From assembly GCA_903916765.1 (NCBI GenBank), contig CAIWXV010000020.1, forward strand, positions 1 to 35,134: DNA of 35,134 nucleotides. The letters are read 5' to 3'. A program made the translations under genes and the position numbers. Numbering within the stretch: position 1 is the first letter of the stretch; every line of letters begins with the position of its first letter. Below the pieces are notes generated by a model. The model was not told the origin of the DNA. It saw nothing but the letters and a program-made list of their open reading frames with translations, and searched no databases. Shown here one piece after another: positions 14,720 to 22,567 of this stretch. The stretch is from an uncultured Dehalococcoidia bacterium (GTDB lineage Bacteria > Chloroflexota > Dehalococcoidia > Dehalococcoidales > Fen-1064).

Positions 14720-14893
14720 ATGCTCTGGCAACAAATAGTAGGTATAGCATTTGCAGTAATAATATTTCTGCTTCCTATAACACTTGTCTGGTTCATAAGA
14801 ACCGATGGCTTCTTTATCCCTATCGGCCGTAAAGTGGCAAGATGGATGACTAGCGGCGAACCTATTATGATGGGTAAGAAAGCCGACAAGTAG
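14720..14893 (+). CDS. Small single-pass membrane protein (57 aa)
   Basis: GGAGG (14710-14714) sits 5 nt before the ATG, a convincing start. The product MLWQQIVGIAFAVIIFLLPI continues with a hydrophobic stretch (residues about 5-26), then a short basic, cytoplasmic-looking tail (GRKVARWMTSGEP, ending KKADK). It lies 63 bp before a small HTH/zinc-finger gene and may share its transcript. No family recognised. Candidates are a regulatory or stabilising membrane peptide, but nothing ties it to a partner. The strong ribosome-binding site and clean hydrophobic profile argue against a chance ORF. Confidence 0.65.
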   Translation: MLWQQIVGIAFAVIIFLLPITLVWFIRTDGFFIPIGRKVARWMTSGEPIMMGKKADK

Positions 14894-14956
14894 TTTTTGA
14901 TCGATCAAGTTGAGATGGGTTTCTAAAAGCCCCTTTTTATTTCCGGAGGTGTTTAG

Positions 14957-15487
14957 ATGTCTGGCGGTTTGAAAGTCCAGAATAGTGTTGATAGAGCGGC
15001 TATTTATGAGATGAGGCGTGCCGGTGCACCTATGCGGGAGATTGCAGAGAAAATCGGCAGAAGTAAGGAACGCGTAAGACAAATTCTGGCGAAGGGTTTA
15101 GGTTCAACAAGTCATGAATTGTTATCGACTTTACAACTCTGTAACCAATCAGGCTTACCGCGAAACAGAATAGTAGAACTCTATCAAGATAAGATTATTA
15201 CTCCAGCGACAACATGGAACGCGGGTAATCGGGATTATTTCTTGTGGCCGACAGAAACGGTCGGAAAGATTAGTGATTACTATCAGACACATCGACTTTG
15301 TAAAGTTTGCCAGAGTCCACTTCCCAAGAATCGTATCCTGTTTTGTTCCGATAAATGCCGTCAGGAGAGACATAAGTACAAGTATATGACGGCAGATGAG
15401 AAACAGAGAGTGCTGGCAAATATCCGACGGTATCGTGAAAAGCGCAAAGCCATTGGAGATAGGATATTAGAGGCAGTTCTAAGGTAG
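14957..15487 (+). CDS. HTH protein with a C-terminal zinc-binding motif (176 aa)
   Basis: Residues about 12-46 form a helix-turn-helix resembling sigma-factor region 4 or a resolvase HTH (REIAEKIGRSKERVRQIL). Residues about 55-110 look like a second MerR/AlpA-like DNA-reading segment. A CKVC..FCSDKC set near residues 120-140 should bind zinc, and the tail is very basic (RRYREKRKA). It is probably a DNA-binding regulator, cytoplasmic. GGAGG precedes the ATG by about 9 nt. It is the last gene before the hydrogenase operon, 149 bp upstream, so it could regulate those genes, but there is no direct evidence. I do not recognise a named family. Confidence 0.75.
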   Translation: MSGGLKVQNSVDRAAIYEMRRAGAPMREIAEKIGRSKERVRQILAKGLGSTSHELLSTLQLCNQSGLPRNRIVELYQDKIITPATTWNAGNRDYFLWPTETVGKISDYYQTHRLCKVCQSPLPKNRILFCSDKCRQERHKYKYMTADEKQRVLANIRRYREKRKAIGDRILEAVLR

Positions 15488-15541
15488 TATCCGGACAATC
15501 TAAAACACTCTGTTTGTCTATTTGGTCGCAGGATACTTTTT
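15486..15541 (+). terminator. Possible terminator after the HTH gene
   Basis: AGTATCC (15486-15492) can pair with GGATACT (15531-15537), with GACAA/TTGTC inside, and five T residues follow. The loop is long and the inner stem short, so it is a weak call. If real it separates the HTH gene from the hydrogenase operon. Confidence 0.35.
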
Positions 15542-15636
15542 GGTAAATACAAATCCTCTACTTGTAGCAATAGTTTTGTGCCATCGAATGACGAGTGCTA
15601 CGAAATATGAAAGAGGGTAAAAGAGAGGCAGTATAG

Positions 15637-17571
15637 ATGGAAAATAATCCGGTATGTGTTGCTGATAAAGAAATTGGCACTAAAAAAACATGCGTTATCA
15701 GCAAGCGAAACTTCGGAAATCTGGTTGAAGCGCTTATCAAAAATATGGAGGTTGTCGGGGTTAAGGCAAAGAAGGGTAAATATGTTTACGACTATATTGC
15801 CGCTTCCGATGAGCTTTGTCTCGACTACGATGTTACGGTTAGTCCTCCGACCAAATATCTATTTCCGTCGAGCGAAACTCTCCTGCGGTTCAAAATGGGG
15901 GACGTGACCAAAACTGAACTGGTACTGGATAATTCTCAGCGGGCAATCATCGGTGTACATCCTTATGATATCAGGGCAATCGAATTATTGGATGAAGTTT
16001 TTATCACAACGAATCCTGATCCCAATTACATTGCCCGCCGACAGAACAGTCTCATTGTCGGAGTCGATTGTCTTCATCCGTCGCCTAAGTCTTTTTCTCC
16101 TTGTATGGGTACTAATGTTGCCGAGAATGGTTTTGACCTTTTACTGACAGATATTGGTGATAGTTATATGGTTACTATCGGTTCCAAGAAAGGAGCCGAC
16201 TTACTGGCGAAATATGGTCAGGTGAAGGAACCTACCAATGATGATATCGTCAAGCAGAAAGTTGTCAGAGATGAAGCGTTAACGAAGTGTCATTTCAAAC
16301 TGAATTGTCCCAAAGAGAGAATTCCTAAATTACTCGAGGATAGTTATGACGATGCTTATTGGGAAGAGAGAGCTAGCACCTGTCTCAGTTGCGGCTCCTG
16401 TGTTATGGTTTGTCCTACCTGCTTCTGTTTCGATGTGCAGGATGATGTTTCCCTGGATTTGAAAGAAGGGGAGCGTGTCCGTTTGTGGGACGGTTGTATG
16501 CTGGTGGACTTTGCCAAGGTCGCCGGTGGTGAAAACTTCCGTCATGATAAGACCAGCCGCTTCCGTCATCGTATTTACCGCAAAGGTAAATATGTTATCG
16601 AGCGATATGGTAAGGCAGGCTGTGTAGGTTGCGGAAGATGTGCAACTGCCTGTTTGCCGGAAATTGCCAGTCCGATAGAGGCATTCAATGCTATCGATGA
16701 GTCCTACAGAGCCAAACAAGCTGCACTGCGTTCATTAAAGGAAACCAGAACAACGAAAGAGCTTTATGCTCCACGTCCGGCGGAATTGGTGAGAGTAGAG
16801 AAACTCAGTACCAGAGAGAAAGTGTTTGAATTCAAACTGAAAGATGGTAAGCCGTTAGGGCAGAAACCGGGTCAGTTTGTAGAAGTTTCATTGTCCGGTT
16901 ATGGTGAGGCTCCGTTTGGAGTAAGCACTTCTCCTACCAGAGGCGATAACTTTGAGCTCGGAATCAGGAATGTGGGTAACGTTACCAATGCTTTGCACAA
17001 TCTTGAGAAAGGTGCGGTGTTAGGCATACGTGGTCCCTTCGGTAACGGTTTTCCCCTTAATACTCTAGCAGGCAAAGACCTTCTGTTAATTGCCGGCGGC
17101 ACCGGACTTTTCCCGGTTCGCTCTCTGGTTCAATACATTCTGGACAAGCGCAGCTCCTTCGGGAGAGCGATGTTGCTTTTCGGTTTCAGGTCACCGGCGG
17201 AACGATTGTTTGTAGATGACCTTGCCGCCTGGAAACAGAATCCTAATGTCGAGTTTTTTGAGACAGTAGATAGAGGGGATAGCAGCTGGACGGGTAATGT
17301 CGGTGTGATTACGACACTCATTCCCAAGGTGCAGTTCGACCCCAAGAAAACAGTTGCGGTGGTAGTCGGTCCGCCCATTATGTACCGATTCGTTATTGCC
17401 GAGTTGAAGAAACGGGAATTGACTGATGAGAATATCATCGTATCTCTGGAACGTCGGATGAAATGCGGCGTCGGTAAGTGCGGTCATTGTCAGATAAACA
17501 GTGTGTATGTCTGTCAGGAAGGACCGGTATTTACCCTTGCCCAATTGAGAAATCTTAGGGAGGCAGTGTAA
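15637..17571 (+). CDS. Fused beta-gamma subunit of an NAD(P)-linked group 3b [NiFe] hydrogenase
   Basis: This is the electron-transfer arm of a soluble hydrogenase. Residues about 1-365 match the beta (HydB-like) iron-sulfur subunit: CxxCxxCxxxC at C249/C252/C255/C259 and again at C329/C332/C335/C339 bind two [4Fe-4S] clusters. Residues about 380-644 match the gamma (HydG-like) flavoprotein: FAD-binding fold (PGQFVEVSL), nucleotide-binding LLIAGGTGLFPVRSL, and a [2Fe-2S] site at C610, C615, C618 and C626. In archaeal sulfhydrogenase these are two genes in the order B-G-D-A. Here B and G are one chain and D and A follow, so the order is kept. The stop overlaps the delta ATG by one base (TAATG). 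NAD(H) versus NADP(H) preference cannot be read from the sequence. Confidence 0.9.
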   Translation: MENNPVCVADKEIGTKKTCVISKRNFGNLVEALIKNMEVVGVKAKKGKYVYDYIAASDELCLDYDVTVSPPTKYLFPSSETLLRFKMGDVTKTELVLDNSQRAIIGVHPYDIRAIELLDEVFITTNPDPNYIARRQNSLIVGVDCLHPSPKSFSPCMGTNVAENGFDLLLTDIGDSYMVTIGSKKGADLLAKYGQVKEPTNDDIVKQKVVRDEALTKCHFKLNCPKERIPKLLEDSYDDAYWEERASTCLSCGSCVMVCPTCFCFDVQDDVSLDLKEGERVRLWDGCMLVDFAKVAGGENFRHDKTSRFRHRIYRKGKYVIERYGKAGCVGCGRCATACLPEIASPIEAFNAIDESYRAKQAALRSLKETRTTKELYAPRPAELVRVEKLSTREKVFEFKLKDGKPLGQKPGQFVEVSLSGYGEAPFGVSTSPTRGDNFELGIRNVGNVTNALHNLEKGAVLGIRGPFGNGFPLNTLAGKDLLLIAGGTGLFPVRSLVQYILDKRSSFGRAMLLFGFRSPAERLFVDDLAAWKQNPNVEFFETVDRGDSSWTGNVGVITTLIPKVQFDPKKTVAVVVGPPIMYRFVIAELKKRELTDENIIVSLERRMKCGVGKCGHCQINSVYVCQEGPVFTLAQLRNLREAV

Positions 17572-18311
17572 TGAAACCCAAGATAGCGTTTTTTGAATTT
17601 ACCAGTTGTGAAGGTTGCCAGCTGGAAGTACTCAATCTCAGCGGTGAGGAACTGCTCGATTTGCTGGGTGATGTTGATATTGTCAACTTCCGTGAAGCGA
17701 TAACAGAGAGAGCGGACAATTATGATATTGCCTTTATCGAAGGAAGTATCAGCCGCGAAGCAGAAATTCCGCGATTGAAGGCGATACGCGAGCAGGCTAA
17801 GATTATCGTTGCCATAGGTGCTTGTGCCTGTATCGGCGGTGTCAATTGTTTGAAAAACCACCTGACGATGAATCAAGCATTGCAGATGGTTTACGGCGAT
17901 TCTGCCAAATACTACGATACTATTCCGGCACGTCCCATCAATGCTGTCATACCAGTCGATTATTATATTAGAGGTTGCCCTCCTTTGACTAGCGAATTTG
18001 TCAAAGTAACTAAATCATTACTACTTGGTAAAAAGCCGGAAATACCCGGTCATCCTGTTTGTACCGAGTGTAAGATGGCGGGCAATATCTGTGTTTTCGA
18101 ATTAGGCAAGACCTGTTTGGGCCCGGTAACGAGAGCAGGATGCAAAGCTATCTGTGTTAGTGGCGGGCGTCATTGCTGGGGTTGTCGAGGTTTGGTTGAT
18201 GAGCCAAATATCAATTCCGAAGAGGAAGTCCTGAAGAAATACGGACTTACGGTAGAGCAGGTAGTAGACAAGTTTAAGATTTACAATACATACTCGGAGG
18301 TGATGAGATGA
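17571..18311 (+). CDS. [NiFe] hydrogenase small (delta) subunit
   Basis: It carries the iron-sulfur relay from the NiFe site to the beta subunit. It starts MKPKIAFFEFTSCEGCQ, with proximal-cluster cysteines C13 and C16 plus those in GACACIGG and RGCPP. A C-terminal cysteine-rich part (CTECKMAGNICVFE, TCLGPVTRAGCKAIC, HCWGCRG) binds further [4Fe-4S] clusters. At 246 residues it has no twin-arginine signal, so the enzyme is cytoplasmic, as expected of group 3. It overlaps the alpha gene by 4 bp (ATGA), giving tight coupling. The assignment as hydrogenase delta subunit is secure from motifs and from the catalytic subunit next door. Confidence 0.95.
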   Translation: MKPKIAFFEFTSCEGCQLEVLNLSGEELLDLLGDVDIVNFREAITERADNYDIAFIEGSISREAEIPRLKAIREQAKIIVAIGACACIGGVNCLKNHLTMNQALQMVYGDSAKYYDTIPARPINAVIPVDYYIRGCPPLTSEFVKVTKSLLLGKKPEIPGHPVCTECKMAGNICVFELGKTCLGPVTRAGCKAICVSGGRHCWGCRGLVDEPNINSEEEVLKKYGLTVEQVVDKFKIYNTYSEVMR

Positions 18312-19594
18312 CGCAGATAAATGTTAATGTTCATTATGTGACCCGAATCGAAGGTCATGGTAATTTGATACTCAATGCCAAAGACGGCAAGATTGAAGAA
18401 TTGAAATGGGAAGTTCCCGAATCTCCTCGTTTTTTCGAGGCTATGCTGGTCGGACGACATTATGATGATGTCCATCACATCGCTTCCCGGATCTGTGGCA
18501 TCTGCTCGATTGCTCATACAACTGCTTCGATACAGGCTACAGAGGCTGCTTTCGGCATAAAGCCATCCGAGCAAACTATTATGTTGCGCAAGCTGCTCTA
18601 CGATGCTGAATTACTGGAAAGTCATGTGCTTCATACTCTTTTCCTTGCCGCTCCTGATTTTCTGGGAGTCGATAGTGTTCTCCCACTGGCGACGACCCAT
18701 AAAGATGTCGTGGTGATGGCACTTCGTCTCAAGAAACTGGCTTATAATCTGGCAGAAGCATTGGCGGAAAGAAAAACCCATCCTCTGTCATGTGTAGTAG
18801 GCGGCTTTGCCAAATTACCTGATTTGAATGTGCTCAAAGCCCTGAGAAAAAGACTGGTGGATGCTTATGCCGACCTCGATGTCACAGTCGGACTTTTTAA
18901 GACTTTGAAAATCCCCGATTTTGTACGTGAGACAGAGTACATCGCATTGAGAGACCCTAAGGAGTATGCATTTATCAGCGGGCAAATCGCATCATCTGAT
19001 GCGCCGGCTGTAGCTATCAATGATTATCTCAATGTTACCAATGAGTTTTGCGTCCCGCATTCCACCGCTAAATACGCTAAGAATAAGAGAGACGCCTATA
19101 TGGTCGGGGCGCTGGCTCGATTTAACCTCAATTTCAAGCAACTTTCACCAAGAGCTAAGAAAGTTGCCAAGGAATTAGGTATCAGTGCTCCTAACCACAA
19201 TCCTTATATGATTACGGTTGCCCAGTTGGTAGAGACTTATCAGGCTCTCGATGAAAGTATCAGTCTCATCGACCAGATACTAAACAAAGGACTCAAAGAG
19301 GAACCAATTAATGTCAAACCGAGAGCGGGTAAGGGCGTGAGTGCTGTCGAGGCACCGCGTGGCATTCTCTTCCACGATTATACCTATGATGAGAATGGTA
19401 TTATCACCAAGGCGAACTGCATTATCCCCACCAATCAGAATCATAATAATATTCAGAAAGACCTGGAAGCTCTGGTGCCGGGTATATTGAATAAACCAGA
19501 AAATGAGATTCGGTTGATGATGGAAATGCTGGTGAGAGCCTATGACCCCTGTGTTTCCTGCTCTACGCACTCGCTAAACGTAATTTTCAAATAA
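18308..19594 (+). CDS. [NiFe] hydrogenase large (alpha) catalytic subunit
   Basis: It holds the NiFe(CN)2CO site for reversible H2 cleavage. The N-terminal ligands are C63 and C66 in SRICGICSIAH, and the C-terminal ligands are C415 and C418 in DPCVSCSTH. Glu15 in VTRIEGHG is the usual conserved glutamate. At 428 residues it is full length. After His421 only seven residues remain (SLNVIFK); a maturation protease normally cuts after this histidine, so the removed tail would be very short. No maturation genes (hypA-F or protease) are in the window. It belongs with the upstream delta and beta-gamma genes in one operon that ends at the terminator 22 bp downstream. Confidence 0.96.
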   Translation: MTQINVNVHYVTRIEGHGNLILNAKDGKIEELKWEVPESPRFFEAMLVGRHYDDVHHIASRICGICSIAHTTASIQATEAAFGIKPSEQTIMLRKLLYDAELLESHVLHTLFLAAPDFLGVDSVLPLATTHKDVVVMALRLKKLAYNLAEALAERKTHPLSCVVGGFAKLPDLNVLKALRKRLVDAYADLDVTVGLFKTLKIPDFVRETEYIALRDPKEYAFISGQIASSDAPAVAINDYLNVTNEFCVPHSTAKYAKNKRDAYMVGALARFNLNFKQLSPRAKKVAKELGISAPNHNPYMITVAQLVETYQALDESISLIDQILNKGLKEEPINVKPRAGKGVSAVEAPRGILFHDYTYDENGIITKANCIIPTNQNHNNIQKDLEALVPGILNKPENEIRLMMEMLVRAYDPCVSCSTHSLNVIFK

Positions 19595-19615
19595 ACTAAT
19601 CCTTCATGGTTTTGG

Positions 19616-19654
19616 AATGAGGCGGGTAAGATATTACCCGCCTCATTTTGTTTT
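19616..19654 (+). terminator. Strong terminator of the hydrogenase operon
   Basis: A perfect 14-bp stem AATGAGGCGGGTAA/TTACCCGCCTCATT with GATA loop (19616-19647) is followed by TTTTGTTTT. It lies between convergent genes. The T tract is on the plus-strand side, so it mainly serves the hydrogenase genes and only weakly the opposing operon. Confidence 0.92.
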
Positions 19655-20327
19655 ACTTACTGAGTTCCTGGGCGAGGATATCCGGTGAGTCGGTGATAAT
19701 ACCATCCACTTTCCATTTCATGGCGATACGGAAATCTGAAGCGTTATTGCAGTCCCAGACAATAGCGGAAATATTGCATGAGTGCAGTGTGTGTACCAAT
19801 TCTTCAGTTGCAGAAGAAAACATGGGCAACATAATTTTGGCTCTGGTGATTTCTATCAATTTGAGGGGTTCTTCCACTGTGTGTCCTGTCAGAATACCAC
19901 GCTGAATTTGTGGCGCAAAATCGGCAAGCCCTCTGACGATATTTGTCTGGAAGGATGTGATGAATAGTTCAGAAGGTTCCATTTTGGCTTTGACTACTTC
20001 CAGAAAGAGGTCGAGGGAGGATATCTGTTTGAGTTCCAGCATCAGCCTGATGTGCTTGTGACATAAATCAAGGGTTTCTTCCAGTGTGGGTATCTGGTAA
20101 TAATTGGCGAGTCGCACTTTACGTATTTCCTTGAGGGGCAGTTCACCGATAGTTTTATCAAGCAACTTGTCATTATGAAAAATCACGAAATGATGGTCGG
20201 CAGTCTCATGAACGTCACATTCTATGCCGTCGATTTTCAACTTAATGGCGGCATAGAATGATTCCAGCGTATTATCAGGAAATTCTCTGGTAAATCCCCG
20301 GTGAGCAATATTCAATGTTTTCTGCAT
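19653..20327 (-). CDS. Glycerophosphodiester phosphodiesterase
   Basis: It hydrolyses deacylated phospholipid head groups (glycerophosphodiesters) to glycerol-3-phosphate and an alcohol. The TIM-barrel active site is intact: His9 in AHRG, Glu36 and Asp38 in GIECDVH, and His51 in FHND. The 224-residue chain has no signal peptide, so it acts in the cytoplasm (UgpQ-like). Its stop codon touches the terminator of the convergent hydrogenase operon. It is the last gene of a minus-strand run headed by RDD and DUF2339 membrane proteins, lying 19 bp after two patatin-like phospholipase genes. Patatins make lysolipids and deacylated heads, which this enzyme could process further. Confidence 0.93.
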   Translation of the reverse strand: MQKTLNIAHRGFTREFPDNTLESFYAAIKLKIDGIECDVHETADHHFVIFHNDKLLDKTIGELPLKEIRKVRLANYYQIPTLEETLDLCHKHIRLMLELKQISSLDLFLEVVKAKMEPSELFITSFQTNIVRGLADFAPQIQRGILTGHTVEEPLKLIEITRAKIMLPMFSSATEELVHTLHSCNISAIVWDCNNASDFRIAMKWKVDGIITDSPDILAQELSK

Positions 20328-20346
20328 TTGAACACTCCTCCCGTTT

Positions 20347-21219
20347 TTATTCTAGGATCTTTTGAGATAGAGTAATAGTTTCCAGCAATTTGTCCGTTTC
20401 CTGACGGGCACTATTTACCATCAGCGGTATTTGGTGATAATTTCCCCACCTGTATTTTTTCATACTTTCGAGACGAAGTACATAGGCGACTTTCTCCAGC
20501 AAGCGTTCTTTGATAGCAGCGTTTCGTATATCATCGGTCAGGGCGACAATTTCGAGCAAAGAGTGTAAATTATGTCGGGGTGGAGCATTGGGGATATCAA
20601 TTGCTAAAACCGGCATATCTTTTTCATTGATGCTCAATAGAGGTAATTCACAGTAGAGAGTACTACTGACAAGCTCCATATCAGCCATTCGTATCGGCGT
20701 GAAAAGTCCGGGGAAGGCGATGCTCGCCTTCATACTTTCATAAAGGCTTCCTTTATTTAGTAAAACTTCTCTACCTTGTTTGAGGTCAATGGTGGATATT
20801 GCTAATGGGACTTTCAAGTCAGAGAAAGTATTATCTCTAAAAAACCGTTTTATTTGGGGATCTATCGTATTCCATGGCAAAACACTGAAGCGTTGGAGAT
20901 TGGCGTTGCAATATAATCGTTCTCGCAGAAAATAAGAAAGGCTCTCTAATGCACGCGACCGTCGGCCCTGGAAAAGTCCGGAAAGCTCTTCGAGCCCCCA
21001 CAGGTTGCGATGGTTCTTCTCGAAAAATTGTGTGAATTCATCGGTGAGTACATTCAGGTCTGTTCCCAATGCATATTGCCCACTGACAAGTCCGCTAATG
21101 CCGGAAGCGATGATTCTCTTAATCTTTATATTGTGGTTGTGAAGAGATTGGAGGATGCCGATGCTGGCTACTCCTTTAACCCCCATTCCCCCCAGTACCA
21201 ATGTGATTGCTTTAGACAT
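20347..21219 (-). CDS. Patatin-like protein, probably catalytically inactive
   Basis: The overall fold and order match patatin-like phospholipases and the intact paralogue just upstream: an oxyanion strand (LVLGGMGVKGVASIG), an elbow region and a later ADMELVSSTLYCELP strand. Both catalytic elements are altered. The expected GxSxG elbow reads IIASGISGLVSG with a length change. The Asp of the usual DGG/DGx (LLVDGYVLSNIP in the paralogue) is replaced by SS in LVSSTLYCELP. At 290 residues it is full length, without frameshift or stop, so it looks maintained. It overlaps the active paralogue by 8 bp, suggesting a paired or regulatory role. The inactivity call is an inference from motif loss. Confidence 0.85.
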   Translation of the reverse strand: MSKAITLVLGGMGVKGVASIGILQSLHNHNIKIKRIIASGISGLVSGQYALGTDLNVLTDEFTQFFEKNHRNLWGLEELSGLFQGRRSRALESLSYFLRERLYCNANLQRFSVLPWNTIDPQIKRFFRDNTFSDLKVPLAISTIDLKQGREVLLNKGSLYESMKASIAFPGLFTPIRMADMELVSSTLYCELPLLSINEKDMPVLAIDIPNAPPRHNLHSLLEIVALTDDIRNAAIKERLLEKVAYVLRLESMKKYRWGNYHQIPLMVNSARQETDKLLETITLSQKILE

Positions 21220-22057
21220 TTGCCTTCACTAGCTTCTTCTTTAGTCGAGGTATAATTTGCTTGATAGCCCGGTAGCCGCTTTCTATTGCTGTCTGATAAT
21301 TATCATTGAAGTGGGTTCTATCGAACTCGGGCAGTTCTATTCTGATATGAAAATCGGATTTCTCTATTGCCCATTCTTGAAGTTGTTTTTGTTTTAGAAC
21401 CTCGATGTAGTTCAATATCTCCAAACCATTCCGGTAGTTGGTATCGATTGCTGGAGCAAGTTCCACTGAGACGATGAAATCAGCGCCCTGCTGATGTAGT
21501 TCTTGCACGGGGATATTGGAAAGTACGTAGCCATCGACCAGTAACTTCTTACCTCTTAATACAGGTGGAAATATTCCGGGAATCGAGGTAGAGGCAAGTA
21601 TCCCATCAACCAGCTTACCTCTCTTGATGATGACGATTCTGCCGGTGACTAGGTCGACAGTTACCGCAGAGAATGGGATTTTCGTATCCTCGAACCGGCG
21701 GTCGTCGAAAATCAACCTTAGCGCTTTCAAATTGTTTCGGTGGGATTGAATCGATTTGCGTAAAGTGGCAATATTGCAGACGGCGCTAGTCAGCCAATTA
21801 TTCAAGAATGACTGACTTCCCGTCGGATGGTGGAAGATATTGAAGTAATTGATATTTACTGAACCGATCACCTGTTTCATAAGTTTTACCATCTTATCTG
21901 GGTTCTGATATAGAGCGTAAGCACCTCCGACCACAGCCCCGATGCTGGTGCCGTTGATTATATCTATTTTGATATCGGCTTCCGTCAGAGCATTAATAGC
22001 TCCGATATGAGCATATCCCATTGCACCGCCGCCACTGAGACATAAACCGACTTTCAT
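21212..22057 (-). CDS. Patatin-like phospholipase
   Basis: This is a serine acyl hydrolase of the bacterial YchK/RssA type, acting on membrane lipids. The catalytic dyad is visible: Ser38 in GTSIG and Asp175 in LLVDGYVLSNIP, plus the glycine-rich oxyanion loop SGGGAMGYAHIG near the N terminus. At 281 residues it has no signal peptide or membrane helix, so it is a cytoplasmic or peripheral membrane enzyme. The ATG lies 3 bp after the stop of the cyclotransferase-like gene, and its end overlaps the degenerate paralogue. The substrate (phospholipid or lysophospholipid) is not determined by sequence. Confidence 0.94.
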   Translation of the reverse strand: MKVGLCLSGGGAMGYAHIGAINALTEADIKIDIINGTSIGAVVGGAYALYQNPDKMVKLMKQVIGSVNINYFNIFHHPTGSQSFLNNWLTSAVCNIATLRKSIQSHRNNLKALRLIFDDRRFEDTKIPFSAVTVDLVTGRIVIIKRGKLVDGILASTSIPGIFPPVLRGKKLLVDGYVLSNIPVQELHQQGADFIVSVELAPAIDTNYRNGLEILNYIEVLKQKQLQEWAIEKSDFHIRIELPEFDRTHFNDNYQTAIESGYRAIKQIIPRLKKKLVKANV

Positions 22058-22060
22058 AAT

Positions 22061-22462
22061 CTATTCCAAATCCCAGTCTCTATAACCTTTGCGAATCACT
22101 GTCAGGTACTCAGGTGATGGTTTGGATTCCTCGGATTGTTGACGTTTGATATAAGTCAGGACTTTTGCTGCCTGTCCATCTTCCTTGATAACCAGCACAT
22201 TGGTATGGTCGTAGGTTTTAGGATAATCTTCATACTTATCCAGCTTCTGTAAGTCCATTTCAGAGATTTCATAGACAGCTCCTGCTACTCTCTCACCTCT
22301 GAATGGCTTGATGCTGGCAGTGGCGCCGTTCCAGTATCGAGACCATCCGGAGAAAATGATTTTGTAATTCGGCAGAACTGCAGTGAACTTCGGCTTGGCA
22401 CCGGGGCAGCGCTTTGACATTTGTTCCCAGTTCAGATTAGAGGCGTAGGCAAAATAATCCAT
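22061..22462 (-). CDS. Gamma-glutamylcyclotransferase-like (AIG2-like) protein
   Basis: The family signature YFAYASNLN is at the N terminus and the catalytic-type glutamate lies in LDKYEDYP. Members of this fold release 5-oxoproline from gamma-glutamyl amines or peptides, but many bacterial ones have unknown substrates. An in-frame ATG at 22492 directly follows TATAAT (22493-22498). I prefer the ATG at 22462, which has GGAG 6 nt upstream and starts MDYFAYASN, giving 133 residues. It lies 105 bp after the DUF2339 gene and 3 bp before the active patatin gene, so it is probably part of the same minus-strand operon. Confidence 0.88.
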   Translation of the reverse strand: MDYFAYASNLNWEQMSKRCPGAKPKFTAVLPNYKIIFSGWSRYWNGATASIKPFRGERVAGAVYEISEMDLQKLDKYEDYPKTYDHTNVLVIKEDGQAAKVLTYIKRQQSEESKPSPEYLTVIRKGYRDWDLE

Positions 22463-22567
22463 TTTATTCTCCATTGGAGTATCAGTGCCCATATTATAGC
22501 AGTATTAGTCAATGGGAGTGAGTAGAGAACCACCCCGATTAATAGATAGCCTGATTGGAACTAATGA

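Noticed and set aside
20347..21219. Degenerate patatin as a pseudogene
   Set aside because: There is no stop or frameshift, length is full, and the overlap with its paralogue is kept. A maintained pseudoenzyme is more likely than decay.
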